A stretch of DNA of 64,000 bases, from the NCBI RefSeq assembly GCF_014596085.1, contig NZ_JACCJY010000024.1, positions 49,665 to 113,664 of the forward strand. The letters run 5' to 3'. The stretch's first letter is position 1, and the number at the start of each line of letters is the position of its first letter. This DNA is from Azospirillum tabaci. Its GTDB lineage: Bacteria; Pseudomonadota; Alphaproteobacteria; Azospirillales; Azospirillaceae. Under the pieces are notes generated by a model. It was given only the letters and a program-made list of their open reading frames with translations, ran no database searches and was not told where the DNA came from. Position numbers and translations under genes: made by a program. Below, one piece after another: positions 28,967 to 37,917 of the stretch.

Positions 28967-30415
28967 TTACTCGGCGGCCTGCGCCAGCGGCGCTTCGGCC
29001 TTCGCCTTGGCGTAGGCGTGGATGCCCTCCGCCGCGTCGCGGCCGTCGCGGATGGCCCACACCACCAGCGAGGCGCCGCGCACGATGTCGCCGGCGGCGA
29101 AGACGCCCTCCAGGTTGGTCATCTTGCTGCGGTGGTCGACCAGCAGCGTGCCCCAGCGGGTGACCTTCAGCTCCGTCTCGCCGAACAGGGCGGGCAGGTC
29201 CTCCGGCTCGAAGCCGAGCGCCTTGATGACCAGATCGGCCTGGACCGTGAACTCCGACCCCTCGATCACCTGCGGGGTCTGGCGGCCGGTGGCGTCGGCG
29301 ACGCCCAGATGGATGCGCACGGCGCGCACGCCGGTCACCACGCTGTCGCCGGTGAAGCCTTCCGGGGCGGCCTGCCAGATGAACTCCACGCCCTCCTCCT
29401 CGGCGTGGGCGACCTCGCGCTGCGAGCCCGGCATGTTCTTGCGGTCACGGCGGTACAGACACTTGACCGACGTGGCGCCCTGGCGGATGGCCGTGCGCAC
29501 GCAGTCCATGGCGGTGTCGCCGCCGCCCAGAACCACCACATGCTTGCCCGCGGCGTTCAGGGAACCGTTCTCGTACGCCTCCACCGTGTCGCCCAGGCTG
29601 ACCTTGTTGGAGGTGGTCAGGTAGTCCAGCGCCGCCACGATGTTGCCCAGGCCCGAGCCCGGCGCCTTGATGTCGCGCGCTTTGTAGACGCCGGTGGCGA
29701 CCAGCACGGCGACGTGCTTGCGGCGCAGCTCCGGCAGGGAGGCGTCGCGGCCGACCTCGAAGTTCGGGTGGTAGATCACCCCGGCGTCGGCCAGCAGCTG
29801 CACGCGGCGCTCGACCACCGACTTCTCCAGCTTGAAGCCGGGGATGCCGTAGACCAGCAGGCCGCCCATGCGGTCGTAGCGGTCGTAGACATGCACCTCG
29901 TAGCCCTTGGCGCGCAGCTCCTCGGCGGCGGCGAGGCCGGCGGGGCCGGCGCCGATGATGCCGACCGACAGGCCAAGCTCACGCGACGGCTTGCGCGGCT
30001 TCACCCAGCCCTGATCCCAGGCGGTGTCGTTGATGTACTTCTCCACCGACCCGATGGTGACGGCGCCGTGGGTGGATTGCTCGATGACGCAGTTGCCTTC
30101 GCACAGGCGGTCCTGCGGGCAGATGCGGCCGCAGATTTCCGGGAAGTTGTTGGTGGCCTGGGAGACTTCGTAAGCCTCCTCCAGCCGGCCTTCGGAGGTC
30201 AGCTTCAGCCAGTCGGGGATGTTGTTGGAGACCGGGCAGTGCACCTGGCAGAAGGGAACGCCGCACTGCGAGCAGCGGTTGGCCTGCTCGTTGGCGCGCT
30301 CGTCGCTGAAGCGGGCGTAGATCTCGGCGAAATCCTGGCGGCGCTCCGTGGCCGGGCGTTTGTCGGGCATCCGCTGCGCGGTGTGCACGAAGCCCAACAT
30401 CCTCTGGTTCGCCAT
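28967..30415 (-). CDS. gltD: Glutamate synthase (NADPH) small subunit GltD
   Basis: A 482-residue beta subunit that takes electrons from NADPH and feeds them through FAD and two 4Fe-4S clusters to GltB. The N-terminal cluster cysteines are in RCSQCGVPFCQVHCP and CGRICPQDRLCEGNC. The FAD-binding loop is GIIGAGPAGLAAAEEL, the NADPH loop VVLGGGDTAMDC, and the C-terminal FAD segment GVFAAGDIVRG. ATG at 30415 is set by an AAGGAG site nine bases upstream and by the known length of the A. brasilense subunit. First gene of the gltD-gltB operon. Confidence 0.97.
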   Translation of the reverse strand: MANQRMLGFVHTAQRMPDKRPATERRQDFAEIYARFSDERANEQANRCSQCGVPFCQVHCPVSNNIPDWLKLTSEGRLEEAYEVSQATNNFPEICGRICPQDRLCEGNCVIEQSTHGAVTIGSVEKYINDTAWDQGWVKPRKPSRELGLSVGIIGAGPAGLAAAEELRAKGYEVHVYDRYDRMGGLLVYGIPGFKLEKSVVERRVQLLADAGVIYHPNFEVGRDASLPELRRKHVAVLVATGVYKARDIKAPGSGLGNIVAALDYLTTSNKVSLGDTVEAYENGSLNAAGKHVVVLGGGDTAMDCVRTAIRQGATSVKCLYRRDRKNMPGSQREVAHAEEEGVEFIWQAAPEGFTGDSVVTGVRAVRIHLGVADATGRQTPQVIEGSEFTVQADLVIKALGFEPEDLPALFGETELKVTRWGTLLVDHRSKMTNLEGVFAAGDIVRGASLVVWAIRDGRDAAEGIHAYAKAKAEAPLAQAAE

Positions 30416-30806
30416 AACGCCTGCTCCTTCTTCCCGTGTCCCGTGCATGGGGACGGCGCCGGCGGCCGGGCGACCCTTCTTATGCCGGTGGGGCATGCCA
30501 AGGGAGCGTGGCCGCAGTGAAAACGAAAGCCCGCGGTCACGCGGTCTGAACGTCATATACCGCAAGAGAAGGCGCTGCGCGAGCATATTTTCACCGTTAG
30601 GACAGTATGGCTGACCAAACCGTGACTCGATGTCGCGGAGACCTCCGCAAAGGTCGGGAGTGCCTGAAAAACAAGCAAGAAAAATAGGTCCGATTCGGGA
30701 CTATCGCCCAATTCGGGGTATCGCCCCATGGGTCGTCGCCTTCGCCATGTTGCGCTGCTATAAGCCGGACATCGCCACCGCCATCCTGCCAGAGGCCCCG
30801 CGCCGC
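30416..30806. promoter_or_regulatory. Divergent gltD-uppP intergenic region with a direct repeat
   Basis: This 391-base region separates divergent gltD and uppP. It contains AT-rich patches (CATATACCGC near 30555, GCATATTTTCACCG near 30585) and an 18-base-period direct repeat, ATTCGGG-(A/G)-(C)TATCGCCC at 30693-30709 and 30711-30726. A TATAAG at 30760-30765 could be a -10 for uppP. I cannot assign a specific regulator, and no confident -35 partner or nitrogen-regulator site is seen. Confidence 0.4.
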
Positions 30807-31607
30807 ATGTTGATCGACCAATATCTGGACGCCGCTCTGCTCGGCCTGATCGAAGGTCTGACCGAATTCCTGCCGGTCTCGTCCACCGGCCACCTGATCA
30901 TCTTCGACACCCTGCTGGGCTTCGAAGGCCCGCCGGGCAAGGTGTTCGAGGTGGTGATCCAGCTCGGCGCGATCCTGGCGATCTGCACGGTCTATTTCAC
31001 CCGGCTGTGGAAGGTGGTCACCGGATTGAAGGACGATCCGGGCGCCCGCCACTTCGCGGTGGCGGTGATCCTGGCCTTCCTGCCGGCGATGGTGCTGGGG
31101 GCGGCGCTGCACGGGGTCATCAAGGCGGCGCTGTTCAACCCGACGGTGGTCAGCGTCGCGCTGATCCTGGGCGGCGTGGCGATCCTGATGGCGGAGCGGC
31201 TGGTGCCGGTCCCGCGCTACCACCAGATCGAGCGCTTCCCGGCGCCGCTCGCGCTGAAGATCGGCCTGTGCCAGTGCCTGGCGCTGGTGCCGGGCGTGTC
31301 GCGCTCGGGCGCGACGATTCTCGGCTCGCTTCTGATGGGGGTGGACCGGCGGACCGCCGCGGAGTTCTCCTTCTTCCTGGCGATCCCCACCATGGCCGGC
31401 GCCACGGTCTACGACCTCTACAAGAACTGGAGCCTGATGACCGTCGACTCCGCGCTGCTGATCGGGGTCGGCTTCGTCACCGCCTTCATCGCGGCGGCGC
31501 TGGTGGTCAAGGTGCTGGTGGACTTTGTCGGGCGCTACGGTTTCGCGCCCTTCGCCTGGTACCGCATCGCCATCGGGTCGGGGATGCTGGCGTTCCTCTA
31601 TCTGTAA
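30807..31607 (+). CDS. uppP: Undecaprenyl-diphosphate phosphatase UppP
   Basis: A 266-residue inner-membrane enzyme (BacA family) that removes a phosphate from undecaprenyl diphosphate so that the lipid carrier can be reused for peptidoglycan and surface polysaccharide. Key segments are GLIEGLTEFLPVSSTGHLI near residues 12-30 with the catalytic Glu pair, and LVPGVSRSGATI with the essential PGxSRSG loop. About eight membrane helices are predicted. ATG at 30807 is chosen by family length; an in-frame ATG 60 bases upstream would add an unrelated leader. Confidence 0.94.
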   Translation: MLIDQYLDAALLGLIEGLTEFLPVSSTGHLIIFDTLLGFEGPPGKVFEVVIQLGAILAICTVYFTRLWKVVTGLKDDPGARHFAVAVILAFLPAMVLGAALHGVIKAALFNPTVVSVALILGGVAILMAERLVPVPRYHQIERFPAPLALKIGLCQCLALVPGVSRSGATILGSLLMGVDRRTAAEFSFFLAIPTMAGATVYDLYKNWSLMTVDSALLIGVGFVTAFIAAALVVKVLVDFVGRYGFAPFAWYRIAIGSGMLAFLYL

Positions 31608-31628
31608 AGAGCCGGTTTCCCGCGCGCC

Positions 31629-32804
31629 TCAGCCCTGTTGGGCGACGGCGCGCGAGGAGGCCGCGGCGATGACCAGCGCCAGCGCGGCGACCAGGGCGAA
31701 GGAAAAGCCCACCGTGCTGGCCTCCGCCACGAAGCCGAGCAGGGCCGGGCCGGTCAGGACGCCGGCATAGCCGAGGGTCGCCACCGCGGCGATGGCCTGG
31801 CCGGCTTCCCCCTCCGCCTTGGCGCCGGCGGCGCTGAACAGCACCGGAACCACGTTCGACAGGCCGAGCCCGGTCAGCCCGAAGCCGGCGACCGCCACCA
31901 CCGGCCCGCCGCCGGTCAGCGCGACCGCCAGCCCGGCGAAGGCCAGCACGGCGCCCGCCCGGACCAGCACCGGCCCGCCGAAACGCTGGCGCAGCCGGTC
32001 GCCGCAGAAGCGGCCCACCGCCATGGCGCCGGAAAAGACGGCGAAGCCCAGCGCCGCGATCGACGCCGCACCCCCCAGATCCTCGCGCAGATAGACGGCG
32101 CTCCAGTCCAGGATCGCGCCCTCGCTCATGAAGGCCAGGAAGGTCAGCGCGCCCAGCAGCAGCGTGCCGCGGTCGGGCAGGGCGAGGCCCGTCGGCTCCG
32201 CCTGCTGATCGGCACTTCCGGGCAGGAAGCGGCGGTGCAGCGCGAAGAACAGGGCGAGCAGCGCCGCCGCGAGGACGGACGCCTGGACCGGCGGCGGCAG
32301 GACTTGCAGCAGCAGACCGCCCGCCCCGGCGCCGAACAGGCCGCCCAGGCTCCACATGCCGTGCAGCGACGACATGATCGGCCGCCCGAGATGACGCTCC
32401 ACCAGGGCGCCATGGGCGTTCATCGCCACGTCCATGGTGCCGCCCGCCGCCCCGAACAGGAACAGCACCGCGCACAGCGACAGCAGGTCCGGCATCAGCG
32501 CCGGCAGCGGCAGAATCAGGGCGAAGGCCATGGCGGTGAGCCGGATCACCGGCGCGCTGCCGACGCGGCCGAGCAGCGGTCCCGTGCCGACCATCGCCGT
32601 CAGCGCCCCGGCGGCGAGGCAGAGCAGGGCGACGCCGAGCACGCCGGGGCTGAGGTCCAGATGATCCTTGATCGCCGGAATCTGGGTGGCCCAGACGCCG
32701 AAGACGGACCCGTTGACGAAGAAGGCCGCCAGGGAGGCCAGCCGGGCGCCGGGCGCGCGGTCGGCGAATTCCCGTATGGTGAAATCCTGCGTTGCGGCCT
32801 GCAT
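31629..32804 (-). CDS. MFS transporter, 12 helices
   Basis: A 391-residue major facilitator protein with about 12 hydrophobic segments. Visible features are an N-terminal AAFFVNGSVFGVWATQIPAIK, a GTGPLLGRVGSAP loop between helices 2 and 3 (motif-A like), and GTMDVAMNAHGALVER, a signature of the YbjJ-like group of MFS proteins. The substrate is unknown. Convergent with uppP; the stop codons are 21 bases apart. ATG at 32804 follows AGGGG at a suitable distance. Confidence 0.85.
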   Translation of the reverse strand: MQAATQDFTIREFADRAPGARLASLAAFFVNGSVFGVWATQIPAIKDHLDLSPGVLGVALLCLAAGALTAMVGTGPLLGRVGSAPVIRLTAMAFALILPLPALMPDLLSLCAVLFLFGAAGGTMDVAMNAHGALVERHLGRPIMSSLHGMWSLGGLFGAGAGGLLLQVLPPPVQASVLAAALLALFFALHRRFLPGSADQQAEPTGLALPDRGTLLLGALTFLAFMSEGAILDWSAVYLREDLGGAASIAALGFAVFSGAMAVGRFCGDRLRQRFGGPVLVRAGAVLAFAGLAVALTGGGPVVAVAGFGLTGLGLSNVVPVLFSAAGAKAEGEAGQAIAAVATLGYAGVLTGPALLGFVAEASTVGFSFALVAALALVIAAASSRAVAQQG

Positions 32805-32938
32805 GACGTCCCGTGCCCCTTCCGTCGTCCTGATGAAGGGGCCAGATGCGGCAGGAAGCCGCGGGAATCAAGGCCGCGCGCCGCAGGGCACCCTTGCGCG
32901 GCGCTTTCATGCGGGGCGGGGCGGCCCCCCGAAACGGC

Positions 32939-32967
32939 GAAAGCCCCGGCGGTGGGCCGGGGCTTTC
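32939..32967 (-). terminator. Hairpin terminator after the NDUFA9-like gene
   Basis: A perfect 12-bp stem, GAAAGCCCCGGC (32939-32950) with GCCGGGGCTTTC (32956-32967), loop of five bases. It lies 27 bases beyond the stop of the minus-strand gene ending at 32994. The U-run on that strand is short (CTTTC then CGTTTC), so efficiency is uncertain. Confidence 0.7.
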
Positions 32968-32993
32968 GCGTCGCTGGTGCGAGACCTGTGGGG

Positions 32994-33983
32994 TCAGTGC
33001 GCGCCGGAATGGTTGCCGGCGTCGCGCGGCATCGTGTTGGAGCGGCCGCCGACGATGAAGCGCGACAGGTAGGTCGGCAGGACCACCTCGCAGCTCGACA
33101 GGTTGGTGATGCCCAGTTCCTTGAAGCCCGGCGCGCCGGGGGCGGCGACGTTGTCGGTCTTCAGCATCTCCACCTGATCGCGGGTCAGCGGCGGGGCGAC
33201 GATCGGCGGCACCTTCTCCAGCAGGCCGCCCAGCGTCTCCGCCACGTTCCAGGGAACCGGGACGAGGAAGCGCTTGCGGCGGATCTCCCGCAGCATGAGC
33301 TGCATCAGCTCCTTGAAGCTGTAGACGCGCGGGCCGCCCAGCTCGAAGGTCCGGCCGGCCGCCGAGTCCAGGTTCGCGGCGGCGGCGATGGCGTCGGCCA
33401 GATCGCCGACATAGACCGGCTGGAACTTCGTCGCCCCGCCGATCAGAGGCAGCGCCGGGGAAACCTGCGCCATGGCGGCGAACTTGTTGAAGAAGCCGTC
33501 CTCCGGCCCGAACACGATGCTCGGGCGGACGATGGTGGCGCCGGGGAAGGCCTGCGTCACCGCCTGCTCGCCCGCCGCCTTGGACTTGGCGTAGGCCGAG
33601 GCGGACTTGGCGTCGGCGCCGATGGCCGAGACATGGACCAGACGGCGCACGCCGCTGGCCTTGGCGATGCGGGCGATGCGCGCCGGGGCGTCGACATGCA
33701 CGGTCTGGAAATTCCAGGCCCCGCGCTCGTAGAGCGTGCCGATCAGGTTGATGACGGTGTCGGCGCCCTGGATGGCCCGCGCGACGGACTGGTCGTCCTT
33801 CACGTCGGCGGCCATCGGCACGATCTGGCCGACCGAGCCGGCGGTCTTCAGGAAATTGGCCTGATTCGGATGGCGCGACACCACGCGCACGATGGCGCCG
33901 GTCTTGGCGAGGCGGCGAATGAGATGGCGGCCGACGAATCCCGAACCGCCGAACACCGTGACCACTTCAGAGCGATAGGACAT
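32994..33983 (-). CDS. NDUFA9-like complex I-associated NAD(P)-binding protein
   Basis: A 329-residue atypical short-chain dehydrogenase with the Rossmann loop VFGGSGFVGRHLIRRL at residues 10-25, VINLIGTLYERGAWNF, RLVHVSAIGAD and AYAKSKAAGEQAV. This is the pattern of the complex I NDUFA9 subunit family found in alphaproteobacteria and mitochondria. In mitochondria NDUFA9 binds NADPH and stabilises complex I. The bacterial role is less clear and no nuo genes are in the window. ATG at 33983 follows GGGAGAAGG. Confidence 0.85.
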   Translation of the reverse strand: MSYRSEVVTVFGGSGFVGRHLIRRLAKTGAIVRVVSRHPNQANFLKTAGSVGQIVPMAADVKDDQSVARAIQGADTVINLIGTLYERGAWNFQTVHVDAPARIARIAKASGVRRLVHVSAIGADAKSASAYAKSKAAGEQAVTQAFPGATIVRPSIVFGPEDGFFNKFAAMAQVSPALPLIGGATKFQPVYVGDLADAIAAAANLDSAAGRTFELGGPRVYSFKELMQLMLREIRRKRFLVPVPWNVAETLGGLLEKVPPIVAPPLTRDQVEMLKTDNVAAPGAPGFKELGITNLSSCEVVLPTYLSRFIVGGRSNTMPRDAGNHSGAH

Positions 33984-34167
33984 CGACCTTCTCCCGTGCC
34001 GTTGGGCCCGCAAATTCTTCTCTCCGGGCCGCCCACCAGAGGGGCGGGGCGACCGGATCGGGGGTTGCTTATATAGAAACCTCCTTGGGGAGGCTAGGGC
34101 CTGACGCGCCGCCCGCGGCCCATTTCGCGCCCGGCGGCCGTTTCCGCGCGAAAGTGAAAAAAAGCTG

Positions 34168-34196
34168 TTGACGGGTCCCCGCCGGACGGCTACATA
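34168..34196 (+). promoter_or_regulatory. Promoter of tRNA-Leu
   Basis: TTGACG (34168-34173), a 17-base spacer and TACATA (34191-34196), with the mature tRNA starting 16 bases later. The position and spacing are ideal for a sigma-70 promoter of a stable RNA gene. Confidence 0.75.
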
Positions 34197-34211
34197 AGCG
34201 GCCCACACCGA

Positions 34212-34298
34212 GCCCAGGTGGCGGAATTGGTAGACGCGCAGGTTTCAGGTACCTGTGGCAGAAATGTCGTGGAAGTTCGAGTCTTCTCCTGGGCACCA
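34212..34298 (+). tRNA. tRNA-Leu, anticodon CAG
   Basis: An 87-base tRNA with encoded CCA. The acceptor arms are GCCCAGG and CCTGGGC; the anticodon stem CAGGT/ACCTG encloses the loop TTCAGGT, giving anticodon CAG, which reads CTG, the dominant Leu codon in this genome. A long variable arm typical of class II tRNA-Leu and the T loop GTTCGAGTC are present. Confidence 0.95.
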
Positions 34299-34421
34299 TA
34301 TCTACCCGGCTGCGCCGCATGCTACGGACCTTCCCCAGCGGGACGGAGAAGTAGCAGAGCGGCGTTCGTCGTTTCTGGGGTCCGTGGCCGGGGGCCGTCC
34401 ACCTGAGCGGGAAGCCACCCA

Positions 34422-35048
34422 ATGCCCATCGACCTCCATGACGGCGACCTGCCGGACGGTCTCGACCTGAAATCCCTGGCCCGCGACGGCGCCGTCGCCA
34501 TCGACACCGAGACCATGGGGCTGAACCCCCACCGCGACCGGCTGTGCCTGGTCCAGCTTTCCCCCGGCGACGGCACGGTCCATCTGGTCCAGTTCCGCAA
34601 GGGCCAGTACGAGGCGCCGAACCTGAAGCGCCTGCTCGCCGATCCCGAGGTCACCAAGCTGTTCCACTTCGCCCGCTTCGACGTGGCGGTGATGCGGGCC
34701 TATCTCGGCGTCGCCTGCCAGCCGGTCTACTGCACCAAGGTCGCGTCCAAGCTGGTCCGCACCTTCACCGACAAGCACGGGCTGAAGGATCTGGTGAAGG
34801 ACCTGCTGGGGGTGGAGCTGTCCAAGCAGCAGCAGTCCTCCGACTGGGGCGCCGCGGAACTGACCCCGGAGCAGATGAAATACGCCGCCTCCGACGTGCT
34901 GCACCTGCACGACCTCAAGGAGAAGCTGGACGTCATGCTGGCGCGCGAGGGGCGGACTCATCTCGCCAGGGCCTGCTTCGACTTCCTGCCGGCCCGCGGG
35001 GAACTGGACCTCGGCGGCTGGGAGCAGCCGGATATTCTGGCGCATTGA
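34422..35048 (+). CDS. rnd: RNase D-like 3'-5' exonuclease
   Basis: A 208-residue DEDDy exonuclease. The catalytic residues are seen in AIDTETMGL (Asp and Glu of motif I), FHFARFDVAVM (motif II Asp) and YAASDVLHLHDL (motif III Tyr and Asp). It is about half the size of E. coli RNase D because the HRDC domains are absent, as is usual for alphaproteobacterial RNase D homologues. The expected role is 3' trimming of structured RNA such as tRNA. It lies 123 bases downstream of tRNA-Leu on the same strand. Confidence 0.88.
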   Translation: MPIDLHDGDLPDGLDLKSLARDGAVAIDTETMGLNPHRDRLCLVQLSPGDGTVHLVQFRKGQYEAPNLKRLLADPEVTKLFHFARFDVAVMRAYLGVACQPVYCTKVASKLVRTFTDKHGLKDLVKDLLGVELSKQQQSSDWGAAELTPEQMKYAASDVLHLHDLKEKLDVMLAREGRTHLARACFDFLPARGELDLGGWEQPDILAH

Positions 35049-35105
35049 TGGCCGTCGTCCTGAAGGACGGGCCGGTGGAATAGGCCGGGCCGTCCGGACG
35101 TTGAT

Positions 35106-35134
35106 TTGACCGGACGCGCGCGGGTGGGCATACT
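35106..35134 (+). promoter_or_regulatory. Promoter of the kdsD-lpt operon
   Basis: TTGACC (35106-35111), 17-base spacer and CATACT (35129-35134). It lies 100 bases upstream of the chosen kdsD start and just after the end of the RNase D gene. Confidence 0.6.
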
Positions 35135-35233
35135 GCCCGCGCGGCGGCTGGCCCGTTGTTGCGGATACGCGCGTCGCCAGCCGGAGTACTCATTTTCGGC
35201 CCTGTGGGCCAACCAGAAGAGGCAAGCACCGCC

Positions 35234-36250
35234 TTGACGAGCCTGACCGCATCCAGCCTGGCATCCAGCCTGATCGAATGCCCGTCCGACGCCGCGGCCG
35301 ACCGCGACATCGCGAGCGCCCGGCGCGTCCTGCGGATGGAGGCCGACGCCCTGACCGCGCTGGCGGACGGGCTGGACGGTGCCTTCGTGCGCGCGCTGGA
35401 CCGGCTGGCCGGGATCGCGGGGCGTGTCGTCGTCTCCGGCATGGGCAAATCCGGCCATGTGGCGCGCAAGATCGCCGCGACTCTGGCTTCCACCGGCACG
35501 CCGGCCTTCTTCGTCCATCCGGGCGAGGCGAGCCATGGCGACCTCGGCATGATCGCCCGGCAGGACGCGGTGATCGCCCTGTCCAATTCCGGCGAGACGC
35601 ACGAGCTGTCGGACATCGTCGCCTACACCCGCCGCTTCGACATCCCGCTGATCGGCATCACCCGGCGCGCCGGCTCCTCCCTGGCGGAGCAGGCGGACGT
35701 GGCGCTGGTGCTGCCGCCGGCCCCGGAGGCTTGCCCGCTGGGGCTGGCCCCGACCACGTCGAGCACGATGATGCTGGCGCTGGGCGACGCCCTGGCGGTG
35801 GCGCTGCTGGAGCGGCGCGGCTTCACGGCGGCGGATTTCAAGCAGTTCCATCCCGGCGGCCAGCTCGGCCGGGCGCTGCTGAAGGTGACCGACGTGATGC
35901 ACAAGGGCGACGATATGCCCCTGTGCGCCTTGGATACGCCGCTTTCCACCGTCATATTCGAGATGACGGCCAAGCGGCTGGGCTGCGTCGGCGTGGTGGA
36001 CGCCACGGGCGCGCTGGCCGGGGTCATCACGGACGGCGACCTCCGCCGCCACCTGACGCCGGAGCTTTGGGCGGAGCGCGCCGACAGCATCATGTCGCCG
36101 CGGCCCAAGACGATCCGCCCCAAGGCGCTGGTCGAGGAGGCGCTGCGGGAGATGAACGCGAAGCAGATCACCAGCCTGTTCGTGGTGGAGGCGGACCGGC
36201 CGCTTGGTGTTGTGCACATTCACGATTGCCTGCGCGCCGGGGCGGCGTGA
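35234..36250 (+). CDS. kdsD: D-arabinose 5-phosphate isomerase (KdsD/KpsF family)
   Basis: A 338-residue enzyme that converts ribulose 5-phosphate to arabinose 5-phosphate, the first step to KDO for lipopolysaccharide. The N-terminal SIS domain contains SGMGKSGHVARKIAATLAST, FVHPGEASHGDLGM and SNSGETHEL. Two CBS domains follow (VTDVMHKGDDMP and DSIMSPRPKTI). TTG at 35234 is the likely start, with GAGGC upstream; a longer in-frame start exists near 35156, but it would place the gene almost on its promoter. First gene of the kdsD-lptC-lptA-lptB-rpoN series. Confidence 0.9.
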   Translation: MTSLTASSLASSLIECPSDAAADRDIASARRVLRMEADALTALADGLDGAFVRALDRLAGIAGRVVVSGMGKSGHVARKIAATLASTGTPAFFVHPGEASHGDLGMIARQDAVIALSNSGETHELSDIVAYTRRFDIPLIGITRRAGSSLAEQADVALVLPPAPEACPLGLAPTTSSTMMLALGDALAVALLERRGFTAADFKQFHPGGQLGRALLKVTDVMHKGDDMPLCALDTPLSTVIFEMTAKRLGCVGVVDATGALAGVITDGDLRRHLTPELWAERADSIMSPRPKTIRPKALVEEALREMNAKQITSLFVVEADRPLGVVHIHDCLRAGAA

Positions 36251-36276
36251 CGGGCAGCCGGAGGACGGTTGACGCC

Positions 36277-37014
36277 ATGGACAGCGACCTGAAGGATCGG
36301 ACGGTGAACACGCAGGAGCGGCGCGCCGATGCGCCTTCCCTCGCCGCGCGGCTTATGGCCATGCCGGGAGCGGACCCTGACGGCGAGGCGGCCAAGCGTG
36401 TCCACCGGCGCCGGGAGATCCGCCCGGTCAACCGCGTCTACAGCCGCTTCGTCACCGGGATGAAGTTCGCGCTCCCGGCGCTGGCGCTGGCGGTGATGGC
36501 GCTGATCGCCGTCTGGCCCTCGCTGACCGAACTGCCGACCCTGCGCATCTCCGCCGACAAGGGCCAGCTCGAGATGATCAAGCCGCGCTACATCGCGGTG
36601 GACGAAGCCAACCAGCCCTTCTCGCTGGTGGCCGCCAAGGCCGACCGCATCGCCGATCAGCCGGACATCGTCCTGCTCGACCAGCCGGAGGCCGAGATGA
36701 CCCAGACCGACGGCACCTGGGTGACCATCCGCTCCGACAAGGGCTGGTACAACCAGGTCACCGGCATCCTGAAGATGCGGGGCCATGTCCGCGTCATGCG
36801 CGACGACGGCAACGAATTCACCACCGAGGAAGCGGAATCCGACATCCGCAAGGGCACCGCCTGGGGCGATGTCCATGTCGTGGGCCAGGGTCCGCAGGGC
36901 GTCATCAACGCCGAGGGCTTCCGCCTGTCCGACCGTGGCAAGACGATGGTGTTCCTGAACCAGTCCAAGGCCGACGTCCAGGCCGCCGAAAGCCCGGGAG
37001 GAAAGACGCGTTGA
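36277..37014 (+). CDS. lptC: LPS export protein LptC
   Basis: A 245-residue bitopic protein that joins the LptBFG transporter to the periplasmic LptA bridge. A cytoplasmic N-terminal extension of about 70 basic residues precedes one membrane helix (FALPALALAVMALIAVWPSL, near residues 64-83), then the beta-jellyroll domain with RYIAVDEANQPFSLVA and GWYNQVTGILKMRGHVRV. Family members share low identity, so the call rests on this layout plus position between kdsD and lptA. ATG at 36277 has GGAGG about 12 bases upstream. It overlaps lptA by four bases. Confidence 0.88.
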   Translation: MDSDLKDRTVNTQERRADAPSLAARLMAMPGADPDGEAAKRVHRRREIRPVNRVYSRFVTGMKFALPALALAVMALIAVWPSLTELPTLRISADKGQLEMIKPRYIAVDEANQPFSLVAAKADRIADQPDIVLLDQPEAEMTQTDGTWVTIRSDKGWYNQVTGILKMRGHVRVMRDDGNEFTTEEAESDIRKGTAWGDVHVVGQGPQGVINAEGFRLSDRGKTMVFLNQSKADVQAAESPGGKTR

Positions 37015-37898
37015 GTGCAGCCACCTTTGCGGCCCCGCTATTGGCCGCGTTCCTCCTGCTGTCGGGGGTGTCCGTCCCGGCGGCGGCCCAGGGGCTGCCC
37101 GGCCTCGGCGGCGGCCCCAACCCGGTCGAGGTCAACGCCGACCGAGCCATCGAATGGCATCAGGACGTGCGCGCCTATGTGGCGCGCGGCAACGCCTCGG
37201 CCAAGCGCAACGACAGCACCGTCTACGCCGACGTGCTGACCGCCTACTACCGCGAGGTGCCGGGCAAGGGGAACGAGGTGTTCCAGCTTCTCGCGGAGGG
37301 CAACGTGCGCATCGTCAGCCCGACCCAGGAGGTCTTCGGCGAGCGCGGCGTCTACGACGTGGACAAGCAGGTGGCGGTGGTCACCGGGCGCAACCTGAAG
37401 CTGGTCACCCGCACCGACATCGTGACGGCGCGCGACACGCTGGAATATTACGAGGCCAAGAACCTGACCGTGGCCCGCGGCGACGCCGTGGCCGTGCGCA
37501 TCGCCAACGGCGACCGGCTGCGCGCCGACATCCTGATCGGCCAGCTCAAGAAGATGCCGGACGGCTCGACCCAGATGGAGCGCATCGACGGCGCCGGCAG
37601 CGTCGTGGTGACCACCGCGACCGACGTGGCACTGTCCGACAAGCTGGTCTACTCGGTGGCCGACGAGACCGCGGTGCTGCTCGGCAACGTCAAGATCACC
37701 CGCAACGACAACCAGCTCAATGGCGACGCCGCCGAAATGAACATGAAGACCAAGGTCAACCGGGTGATCGCCGGTCCTGCCACCGGCGGGCGGGTGATGG
37801 GCCTGCTGATCCCGGGCCAGGAGGCGGGCGCGCCGGGTGGCGCCGCCCCCGGCCGGCCCACAGCCCCATCGGGCGGCAATCCCGCGGCGAAGCCCTGA
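37011..37898 (+). CDS. lptA: LPS export periplasmic protein LptA
   Basis: A 295-residue protein with a signal peptide (cleavage after AAAQ region, about residue 25) and an OstA/LptA jellyroll: IEWHQDVRAYVARGNASAKRND, VLTAYYRE and LLAEGNVRIVSPTQEVFGERG. LptA molecules stack to form the bridge that carries LPS across the periplasm. It begins with TTG at 37011 inside the TTGA overlap with lptC, supported by GGAGGAAA upstream. A second jellyroll-like copy (ADVALSDKLVYSVADETAVL) makes it longer than E. coli LptA (185 residues). The tail is Pro/Gly-rich. Confidence 0.9.
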   Translation: MSAATFAAPLLAAFLLLSGVSVPAAAQGLPGLGGGPNPVEVNADRAIEWHQDVRAYVARGNASAKRNDSTVYADVLTAYYREVPGKGNEVFQLLAEGNVRIVSPTQEVFGERGVYDVDKQVAVVTGRNLKLVTRTDIVTARDTLEYYEAKNLTVARGDAVAVRIANGDRLRADILIGQLKKMPDGSTQMERIDGAGSVVVTTATDVALSDKLVYSVADETAVLLGNVKITRNDNQLNGDAAEMNMKTKVNRVIAGPATGGRVMGLLIPGQEAGAPGGAAPGRPTAPSGGNPAAKP

Positions 37899-37917
37899 CC
37901 GACCCGGCAGCGAATCA

